From positions 6,441 through 46,650 of the forward strand of contig NW_019776051.1 of NCBI RefSeq assembly GCF_001039355.2: 40,210 bases of DNA. The letters are read 5' to 3'. This document shows, one piece after another, positions 1 to 11,564 of the stretch. Under the pieces are notes generated by a model that saw nothing but the letters and a program-made list of their open reading frames with translations, made no database searches and was not told the DNA's origin. A program made the position numbers and the translations under genes. The stretch comes from Lingula anatina (Eukaryota; Brachiopoda; Lingulata; Lingulida; Lingulidae). The first letter of the stretch is position 1, and the number at the start of each line of letters is the position of its first letter.

Positions 1-541
1 CATATAACCACTTGATAAAAGCGGTACTTTATGGAAGAAGGCCATTGTTTAATTAACACGGTAAAGTTCATTATTTTCGTGTTAAATGTTAGTAGCATGT
101 ATGTTTTATTCACCAGAGTTTGAGAGCAGGCCCTAAAAACTCAGCACTAAATTGGATAGTCATACTACAGCTCCCTTTTTCGTACTATAGCTACTTTGCG
201 AAATAAACAGTGTTTTGAATTTTGTCAAAGATCAGTATTTTGAAACCATGAATCATTCGTAATTATTGCGTCTAAAGGCAAAGTTAAGGGTTTCTTAAAG
301 AAGGACTTCACATCATCACGTGCACATTCCCGCGGGCCACTTTGCACTTTTTGAAACATATTATTACAGGGGAGAAGAAGTTCAATTGTGGAGAATTTGA
401 CCCCGAGCCAACGGCAGAGGGTGATACTTTGGTCTGTGGTTATTCATTTTAAATCTCAGCATACCGAGAGAGAGAGAGAGAGAGAGGCAGAGAGATGGAG
501 AGAGAGAGATGTCTGATAGAATATAATATTAAGGTGCTCAC
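1..541. other. Copine intron sequence at left edge
   Basis: This stretch follows the last visible copine exon, whose donor GTGAGC reads leftwards. I looked on the minus strand for the next expected copine VWA segment (SIIIVGVG-like) and did not find it, so the remaining exons should lie outside the window. The only distinct content is the GA microsatellite near 466-510. Confidence 0.6.
466..510. repeat. GA microsatellite
   Basis: An interrupted run of GA dinucleotides lies in the intron just downstream of the last visible copine exon. Confidence 0.9.
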
Positions 542-3500
542 TTCTACTATGGCTTGTTTCGTATCAGGCATGTCGTTGATAACGCCGTCTGTTAAAATGA
601 GTAAAATGAAGTAGTCCTTGCCGTCTTTTCGTTTTTGAGCTTGTCTGGAAAGGAACAAAATAGATAATTTCCCATGTACCTTTAGGGTGCAACTGTACAG
701 TGGTTTCCATATCCTTGTATCTAAGTACATGTACAATGAAATGGTGTTGGGTAATATAAATTTTCTGACAAACGGACAGAACGTAAATTTACATGGCTCA
801 GACTTCTCAATTCGAAGTAAATGAAAAAATCACGCCATTATAGTCTTCATAAACGTCCACTAATTCACATATAATCATGATATTGTTCCAAATGCAGATA
901 AAGCGTTTATTAAACCAGCAGCATAATTAAAGTCAAAGGGTTTCGAAATGATATAACTATTTGAATCACCTTGCTATGGAGTCGATGGATGGTGCAAAAC
1001 ACGTCGGTCCGTGGAGCTGGACCCTTGACAGGGCGTCATAATATGCCTGAATGACACCGTCGATTCCTTCACATTCCTCACCTTTACCGTTCTACAATGG
1101 CAAGTCACAAAAAATTATATGACTGTAAAAATCGAAACGGTATATGTGACACTAAAAGCTTATCCGGGAACAAGTTAAAAATCATGAGACAATATAAATT
1201 GACTGAGCAATACAACCAGCTCACAGTGATTCCTTCAACTTAGGATTCAGATCCTGGAGACCATTCCCAGAACCTATCGTACTAATTTTGGACCTATCTA
1301 TCTCCAAGAGGATTCTTGTTAAATTGCTATCATGTTAAGCGGCTTAGATGTCTCGCACGCCCACTGAAGGTGTTACAGGGTAATTAACTATCGTTAACTG
1401 CTTCAGTAGGCGTGCCAGACATCTAAGGTGCTTAAGCTGAAAGCAATTTCGCGAGAAACCCCTCGGAGATGGATTGATCCTGTTAGATGGATCTAGGTAT
1501 AGGAACCAAGCCCTAGATTCAACACGTACATACGACGCGCACTTATCTAGATGAGCAAAGTTTGCTTACCAAGGAGAACTGGTGAGATATGTTAAAATCC
1601 GGAGGGACGTTAGCACCAAATCCAACCGCTGGAAACAATTTGTCACTGAAAAGAGAAAGTTTCGGTACTAAATAATAAAAGAAAACAATAATGGTGCCCA
1701 CGTCTGAACACCTTACAAATCAGGGGCGTATCCAGGATTATTTGAAGGTGGGGAGAGGGGGGGAGACCCACGGATACGAAGCCTACCCTCCCCCCCCCTC
1801 CCTTCGTTGCGTGGGGTTCGGGGCCCGCTGAAGGGTATTCTACATAAGAGGTGGAACGGTACGCCATTTTACAACTGTGATTCAGCTAGTCAAAATTCTA
1901 ATCTCATGAGGGAATCCCCTTGGTATAATTTTTTCAGAAATCGAATGGGGGGGGGGGGTCATAACCCCCCTGATACCCCCCTAAATCCGCCACTGCAAAA
2001 TTTTAAAGAAATATATCAGCGTTGATTTACTTCAAATGTAATGTTAGATAACCATGAATAAGCAAGGTTCGGGGAATGTTCTATAAAGTTGATTGACATG
2101 TCCTCATAATGCACGAGGCATGTAGGCCTAATGTAAACGGAGAGAACACCGTGATTGAATGGTGTAGAGATAGAGAGAAAGAGAGAGAGGAATGGAAAGA
2201 AAGAAACTGTGGCGCAGCTAAATAAAGGGTATGAAAGAACATAAGTCTTGTAATTTCTACCTCTCGTAACAACTAATGCTAAAGTCAGTACCTTCGTCGC
2301 GCGAAGTAGATGTCGAAAGTCGGTTGAGTGTAGCGCCATCTTTTAACGAAATAAGGACAACAGTGTCATAAACTGAAGTTACCTGTCGTAATCTTGGATG
2401 ACGTCTCCAACAGCGCGAATGGCGCTGGCGTAAAGGTTTGGACTATCTGTGCTGTTATAGTGAAGAGATGACGGGTCGGAAGGATCCCCGTTAGAAGAAG
2501 TGAAGTCAATCGCGAATGCTACATGGATCTGTGTTCTGGAAAATGGAATGTTGGTGGATTATGTCCAAGGCCAAAATTAAAAAAATGAATGACGTTAAAT
2601 AACTTATATTCAGACACTAAATATTAACAGTAGATTAAGCCTTCAAAAATTGAATATGCGAGATACGATATAAAAGATAAAATCTAAGCTGATAATACTG
2701 GCTTTCAACTTTGCTGTATATAATTATTTCAAATGATCTCTTCTACATGTACTGGGGTCACAGTTTTTTAAGGATCTAGTCAGTCTGATAGTGATACCCA
2801 CCCGCCTTGGATGTAGTCAAGGAAGGTGTCCATGGTTTGGATTTTGGCATCGAGGCACTTGACCTGAAACGAGGATATTTTTTGTAATGATGGAAATCTT
2901 TTAATCACGACTAAGCACATGGATCACAGTTACAACTTTTATAAATTCCATGGCAGTTGTCGACTCCAACCCATTTCAAGTTTTTATTGAATTTAACTGA
3001 CTATAATAAATGATAAAACGAAGCATTAAAGAAGGAACCGGGCAGCACGTCAACAACGATTTACTGCAGGGCTGGATCCAGAGATGTTTTCTGACAGGCT
3101 TCCGAATTATCTTTATTGATCCATCCTCCATTTTTGACCGTCGTCCGACAGAGAAAATTAGATATCCGTCAATGTAAACTTGAAAATTTGGCCATCTTCC
3201 GGAAGACCCAGAAGACGGCCTAAATCCGCCCTTTTACTGGTAGGTAACTGGCCTGTCATGTTACACTAAGATTAAGATTCAATTAGCCAATAAATACGGT
3301 ACATTAAATAAACATAACCGAAATAAATTGCTGTGTAAAAGCGTCACTGTGTTTAAAGTTTTAAAAGTAGCAAGATTAGATTTTTTAATTAAAAATACAG
3401 TCGAAGGATAACTAAACACAAGAAATAGGTGACATCATTATGGCATGCTCTTCCTATAAATGGCCCTACCCTGAGTTTCAGAGGTTGAGGATATATAGAT

Positions 3501-6500
3501 AACCAGTACCCAGAATACTCTATGTCACCCTGAGGTTCAAAGTTTTGATGGTGACTCCCTTTTATACGCTGTCTGCTACATGTACCTTGTCGGTGCGAAG
3601 GCAATTTGAAACGCAGTAGAGCACATTCAGAACAGGGGACTAACATATCCGCGGATCAAATATGGCTGACCCACTTGAATGCTTGCTGCGTAATCCCCGC
3701 AGGGGATCTATTCAGTGTCTAATCGGGAATTAAGCGGCAAGCTTTTTAGTGGGTCGCCATATTTGATCCACGGATCTGTTAGTCCGCTGTTCTGAATGCT
3801 CTCATACAAATCAACTGTACCGGGCATAGGGATGAATAGGACTTGACTCTATGACCCCATTCCCAGAGATTAGATCGATCCAAACTAGATCAACCTAACT
3901 CCCTGGGGGTTCACGCTAAATAGCTGTCAGCCGAGCGGTCACGAAAGTTAATTACCCACTTACAGCTTGTAGTAGGCGGGGCGGACATTTAAGCCGGATT
4001 ATCTGACAGTAATCTAGTGAGACTACCAACGGGGATAGATCGATCTTAAATCTATGGGAATACGCCCTATGTCTCGGGGCGTATTGAAAATCCTTGATAA
4101 AACTTACCACTCCTGAATTTTTGTATTTCGACCCTCGTTTATCTTTTTTCTTGTGATTTATAACCTGGAATTCGAAGTGAAATAAGAGAATTACACTGAT
4201 TTAGATCTTGGTGTATTTTCTTTCAAAATTGAGTTGGTTTGATCTCTTATCACAAAAATTGATATCAAATGTACTGCTCTCAAATGACTTCGAACGAAAA
4301 TAAGTTGAAGAAGCGCAATACAGTATATCCACTATGTGGAAAACCAAGGTAGCATACGTTAGTCGTTCATATGGTAATTGTACATGTGTATGATATTTAT
4401 TTCTGCATTCATCATCAAGCTTAGAGAACTAAATTTGAAATTTTTTTTTACGTTCAGATTTATGTTTTTTAACATTAAAACAAATGAATAAGAAATATTG
4501 GAGTAGTGAAAGCCGTTTGATGAAACTATTAGCATAACTCTGAAATGAAAACCACTGCTTTGTCCAAAGTCAGAAAAGTTAAAATTGAGGTGGTTTTTGG
4601 CTAACCTCATATTCATTTTGTGGACCCCGTCCTCTTGACAACGCTCTCAGGGTTGTTGTAAACTCTCCAATCAGATCATGACTGCAATAGAAAAAGTTCA
4701 CTGTTACATACATAACGTATACAACACATACATATACCTGTGCTTTGTAGCATAGTTTATTCATATTAATATAGATATAAATTTAAAGGCCTTTGATCTT
4801 ATTTTTTACAAATTTTATAGTAATTGCACTTTTGCACTGTAAGAAATAAGGCTGTTCTACCTATAATCTTTTCTGTGTGCAAATAAGGCTGTTTTTTATT
4901 TAGAATTTTTTTTATTTTAACAAATTTTAGTTATTGACAGTAAGTTGTTTTATGTGAGAATTCGCTTGTTTTATATATCTAGAATACTCTCAATTTTTTT
5001 TGTCGTTAACACTAAGCTCTGTAATTTTTGACTTATCTTTTCCTAATAATTGATTTCTTAAGTAATTGTCTTATGTATATGTATCTTCTGAACATGTTAT
5101 AATGGATTTTAGACTCAAACTAAATTTATTATTAGTATTATTATTATGTTATCTTTAAACAAGGACCGAGTAGTGCATCCTTGTCTGTCAAAGCGTGCCA
5201 TCCAGGACATATCCAAATGTGGGATAAAATCTGTTTATTTTTTAAATATAATTGATACAAAAAAAAAAAAAAAAAACAAAAAAAAAAAAACAGCAGACGG
5301 TGTACAGCATGAGCCGTGATATGAATTATTATTTTTTATAATCACCTAGAGATGCTATGACTCCGTGCAGGGGCAGATCCAGGATTATTTAAAGGGGGTG
5401 GGGGGTCCGAGTGGGGTTCGGCCCCCCCCAAAATTTGGTATTTAAGAAGGCGAACGGTGCCATTTGGTACGGTCTAGAATTATGAATCAGCTAGTCAAAA
5501 TTCTAATTTCTAGAAAGGACCATTGTTGTGATTTTTTCATAAATCGAAGGAAGGGGGGGGGGGGGGGGGGGGTCAGGATCCTCCTGACACCCCCTAAATT
5601 CGCCACTGCCGTGGCGATATATGCTTTATTCGGTATTTGGCGGGGTGTATTGAGTAATTCTTTCGGTACATACAGGGTTACCACTTTTAAGTATGAGATA
5701 TTAAAATATTATACCATATTAAAATATGAGATATTATTTTTGGCGAGTAAATTTTCTACACAATATTTATTTTCTCTCTAACTACTTTAAATCCAAAGCT
5801 GAGGTGTCACTCCATGTGAAGCCAGGGGTGTTACCTAATTACCACACAACTCCCGAAACAATTGATGAGTGCAGTTGCATGTTCTGTGATCAGAAATGTG
5901 AGGGGTGGTCTTTTCGGCAATTTCTGCCCTTGTATAAAAACGCATGGGTTTGGTCAAACTTTGAACTGTGTTTAGAGAAGCAACAAAGGGGTCGCTTTGA
6001 AACTTGACAGGTACCTTAGCGAAGATATGGTTAGACAGCTAAGTAACGCAGCTTACTATGGGGTTCTTGCTCTCAGAGAAAATGGCCAGAAACGGACAGC
6101 CATTGCAAGGTAATTCAACATTTATCAGGAACCGTTTGTAAAGTCCTCCAAAGAAATGCTGCAACAGGGGCACCTACTCCAATACCTCGACCAGGGTGTC
6201 CGTGTATCACACCAAGAAGACAGGATCGCCTTCTCCTTAGAAGACGCCGTGATGGTCGTACAAAGACAACCAGTGTCCTCAGAAATGAGAGGCAGAATGT
6301 CATTCAAATGCCCGTTTTAAGGTCCCTCGTGAACAAGAGATTACTGCAAGCCCGTTATTTTGCACAAAGGCCAGTAGGGAAACCACTGTTAACAACAGGT
6401 CACATACAGCGACGTCTGCAATGGGCTACGGACCACGTGCGTTTGCAGCCAAAACACTGGAATCACGTCGTTTTCAGTGATGAGGCCAGATAAGGATTTT

Positions 6501-9500
6501 TTTAGGGTTGATGGTCGAATCCGTGTCCACCGACGTGTACGAGGGGCATAAAACGATGATTGTGCACTGCCTAGGGTGCAAGCAGGGGATGGTAACGTGT
6601 TTGGGGAGCATTTTAATGTTGGTGCCCAGAACCAGTTTGTTTTTCTAGGAGGCAACCTCATCCAGGATTCCTACAGAGACATTCTACGGCAAACAATGCT
6701 TCGATTGGTAAGAGTCATCTTCAGGAACAACTTTGTGTACCAAGACGACTGCGCAACCCCACATCGAGGCCGCAGAATTACTGTTTTTCTTCAAAACCAA
6801 TGGGTTCAGCAACTGCCCTGGCCTGCAAGCTCTCCAGATATGAACCCAATTGAAAAACTTTGGGCAAAAGTAACTCAAAGAATTAATAGCTATGGTCATC
6901 GGTCGGTAAATAGTGATGAACTGCGACAGTTAAATATCACTGCGTGGAATGATATCCCCACCCAAACTCTAAAAAACGTGTCACAGGATATGCCATGTAG
7001 GAAGAGGGCGCTGCAAGCGGCTGCTGGAGGTCATACCCGCAATTACTGACTTTTCATGATTTACTGTAGTGAGTTCTTTGACTGTGTAAGATATTACTGT
7101 CCGGAGGCTATCATTTTCTTTAATATCCTAGCTTAAAGTTAATACTGACATTGAACTGTTAGTATGGTTTTCTGGGGGTGTTCTTATCTTTTGAATGGCA
7201 TCTTATGTCAGATTTGATATCATTGACCAAAATATCTCACAACAGAAGACTGGATATTTTTATCACTCAGTGACATACTTTTTTTTAATTACTCAAGCCA
7301 AAAAAAAATTAATCAGCACTCAAAAATAGCAATGATAAAAAAATATTCCATATTAAGTAGCAACCCTGTACATCAAACAATACATCGCGTTCCTGTCGCA
7401 ATATATGCCTTTCACACCAAGAAGGTCGGGGTGTTCTGGCATACGTGTATATCTCTTGTATTGACACTGTGTTCTCTTATACGTAATTGTACAACGCTTG
7501 TACTTTTATTATAAATGTTAACTAAAGTTTACGTCCTGTTACATGGACGACTTACCCTCCATCAAAGTCGTGGTCCCAGCATTCAATTCGTAATTTTCTG
7601 AAAGAATTAAAGCCCAGTTGACAGTCAACACATTTTGAATTCCAAATTCGAATCATAATCTTGAAGGTTTCAGTTTCTACAAAGCATTAGAATTTTGTGA
7701 ACGACCAATGCTGCAGACAATTCCAGTCGACCAACGTTTCTCTTTGTCAAGATGATAATAAAAAAATAAAAATAAATAAATAAATAAATAAAAATACAGC
7801 AAACCTGAGCTCAGTCAATTTACTTGCATATTTTGACCTGTGTTGTAAGAATTGTCAAGAAAGAATATAATAAAAGTTATAAAAATAAAATTGCATAAAT
7901 AAAAATAAGAAATAAATAAGCGAATAGATAAAAATACATATTTATTTATTATCTTCGCCTTTAATTTACCTGTCATAATCTCCATTACAGAGAGCTCGAA
8001 CTTGAAGAACGAACGGCTTCCAGTCCGGATTCAATGTCTTTTTGATATATTCGGTGGTATGGACAAGTGTATACTTTCTGCAAATGGGAAAAAAATACCG
8101 CAAAATGAGCTTGGGGTAAAATGAGTCCAATGAAACGTTTTGAGAGGACATTATCATGTAAATTTAGACGAATATAACGTTTGATATTAATCAATTTATA
8201 TTCGGTTAACATAACTTTTAGATAGAATATTCAACTGAAAGAGGTTTTGGATAATGTGAGAGTAATATTATGATATCTTGCATTTACATGTACATGTAAG
8301 GTATTGTTTAATTGCTTCTTTAATTTATCATATAAAAACTGGAAATCTTTTTATAATAGACAAGGTGTAGATGAAATAAATCAAGTTTTTCTTTTACCCT
8401 TCTTCTTCCTGGTTTTCTTTATATATTTTCAAGAAGGGGTCCGACTTGCCCAGAAAGTCCTTTTTGTCGAGGTTTTCGGCCATAAAATGTAACTCAACTT
8501 CTTCTTTACAACTTGACATCTGCTCGGTTACAACTGAAATGAAAGATATAAATCGAGCTTGATCAGGAATGATTCCTGATATTTTAATTTAAAAAGATAG
8601 GAAATGCTCGAAATGATCTCTAATAATCCAGAGAAATAAAAATGATACTTCTAACGACGAATCTTAAAGAAACATGTAGAGATAGAAGTCGGGAAATGTC
8701 GATGAAAAAAGAAAACTCTTATTCTATCATTTTTATCTATTGTTTTAGGGCATAATATACAGCACAAGATGTTTTCGCGCCGTTCACTTACAGATAATAG
8801 TCCCGCTATTCTTCTTGGGTCCACTAGGAATATAGAAAGATGGTATTTTCAAACATTTGGACTGTATTGTGTAGGGGATATCATCTTATTAGATAGATGA
8901 AAGTATTTTGAATACGCTACGACTCATTTACAATACACTGTAGATAATCATGATTTTTCTGTCAAATTTAGACCTCGGAAAAAAAAGATAATCTTAATTC
9001 TTTCTCTCAATTAACATCTTTCGTCGTCAGAAATATAGGTTTTTGTTTATTGGTTTATCAGTAAATCAAGCTTAGTACTATTAAAAGCAATGTATAAAAT
9101 CGGGATGGAGTGTTTTTGACGTATAAAAATACTTTTTATGAATAAATTGGAGGCAAAGGAATTTTAAAGAAAAATTAGGAAAAAGTTTTGGTATTTGTAT
9201 GGAAGTTTTTTTATGCTATATCAAGGTCTCACGAAGATCTGTGCCTTTAAGAGACTGCAACACGAACAAAACATTGTGGTATGGAAATACATGTCTCTAA
9301 AAATCCTTTACACTGGACGGCGTCCTTTCTGCGTCCTTTGTGCGACCATGAAACTGGCATCGCTGTGGTCGTAAAAAGGAGGCACAAGCATCGCTTTGGT
9401 TGCAGACTGAATGCTCCATGATCGGCCAGATGTCAGTAAGTAAAGTATTATTTTTTTCACTCTCAAACGGGGCCGTACTATACGGAAAGGACGCCATCCA

Positions 9501-10478
9501 GTGTAAAGGGGGCTTAACTTACTGTATCGGTTTCTCACACACGCCTGACGTGACCAGTGTACTCAGTGCAGTTTCACAAGAGCCGAGAAAATCCTGCAGA
9601 ATACCAATATGTGATATTCAGGATATTATTTTAAAGTAAATGTCTTACAACTTCACTAATTGCATGTACTAAATAAATTATAAACAAATAAGTAAAAGGA
9701 TAATGAGTTCTTGAGTGCACCTCAAAGTCGAGATGGGACCTTGAAGTCGAGATGGGAATAACTTCACAAGCCCACAGGATAAGAAGCAAGGTAATAGGAT
9801 ATAATTTTCAAATTTTTTCACAATGACACAATTGCTTTTAGAATTGTTTGAAACAGGATGTAAAAACGCGATTATATTTTCACGATTTTCCCCAGATCTA
9901 TTTTGAGAACGAGCTGCGGTACTGGTAGATTGGAGAGAATAAAGAAGTTTCACTAGATAGTAGTGCAAGTAATTGACAACGTCGTGAAAGTTAAGAAGCA
10001 TCAAAAATCCTTGAGAAGATGACAATATTATAAAATTATTGTAAATATCTTTACTTAAAGGAATCCACGTGAGAATTATTTTATAAAACAATTAAAGGAT
10101 AATATTTCAACCATTTTTTATATATGCCATTTTGTACAGTATGACACTTACCTGTTTTGAAAGGTCTGCAGATTTGCTGTCTTGGTCGTACCTAAAATAT
10201 GAAAATAAATATGTAAGAAAACCAATTTAAAGTTATCTGGTTGACATCAACACGGTTTGTTACAGATTTTGTATCATTATGGATTTTGGAAGATAAATAG
10301 CTTTCAAAGTGCAAGAATTTAAACCACCTATGGCAGATTGACTATTGTAAAAGGCTGTACATGTGTGGCTTTATACCCCCTCCCCTCCCCGACCCCGATG
10401 CAATAGCTCTTTACGAAAAACTAATGACATTGAGAACGCTTTGCGCTGCTAGTACTTTTATGCAGCCCAAGATTTTAT

Positions 10479-10563
<85 letters not shown>

Positions 10564-11523
10564 AAGAAAGAGAGAGAGAGAGAGAGAGAAAAAAAGTCTG
10601 TGTGTCTCTGTGTGAAGGAGGGCATCTCCCAACTATGGGTGCCTTTGGCAATGCCTACGAGTAAGTTATCTGGCTTATACTTCAACTGTTCGTAAGAAAT
10701 ACAGGCAACTGCAATTGGTATAATTAGAAAGATATTTTCTCCAGTTTTAAATGGACCGATATATATTCATAGCGGCAATAATGCACTGGTACAGATTTAA
10801 GATCGCTATGGTGCCTATGTTATATGGTTTATACATGACAGGCTGAGTCGCTAAGATAGACTCTTGCAATGAAAACTCACAGTTCAAATCTTAAATGCTG
10901 CTTTTGTTCAAAGTAATAATCAATGGTGAATTTTTTGGCAAAGTCTGGATTTAAGCAGTTCTGGACCACTTCCGTTCTTCCACATGGCGCCTGAAAGAGC
11001 AAAAGGACTTGTAATCATAGTGAAAATATATCATTTTTTTGAGAATGAGTGTTAACTAGGACTGGGTTCCCATATCTAGATCGATCTAACAGGATCGTTC
11101 CATCTCTTTTGACTTTTGAATATTTCTTGATGTAGAAATTGTGGAACGCTTCCGTTAAGATCAAAACACTGATGTGTGGATGTCATCTCAATGGACAGAA
11201 CACATTACAGTGCAGTCAACAGGATCTATATAAACGGATATATTTAACAGATAAAAATGATAGTAAAAATGATCCCTCTTATTTTACTTTTAAATTCTTG
11301 TAAGAATGCTTTTTACGAACAATTGTTCTAAGTTTATAGTTCTAATTTTCACCTCTTATCCATTTTATATATCTTTTTTTACCTTTAACATTTTTTCTAT
11401 TATTATTATTTTCCTTCTGTGCATCTTATGACCATTAGTAGTTTTTCTTTTAATTGTGACTTTTTTAATTTGTCTATTGAACATACGTTGGATTTTAGAC
11501 TATAAATAATAATAATAATAATG

Positions 11524-11564
<41 letters not shown>

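Noticed and set aside
5464-5781. Plus-strand frame with a poly-Gly run
   Set aside because: The Gly run is the G tract of MITE copy 2, and the rest crosses into the Tc1-like element.
9297-9639. Overlapping frames on both strands
   Set aside because: They are read through the inverted-repeat MITE and the copine exon in the wrong frame.
10361-10695. Reading frames on both strands with His-Thr or Arg-Glu repeats
   Set aside because: Produced by the CA/GA microsatellite, which has no stop codons in these frames.
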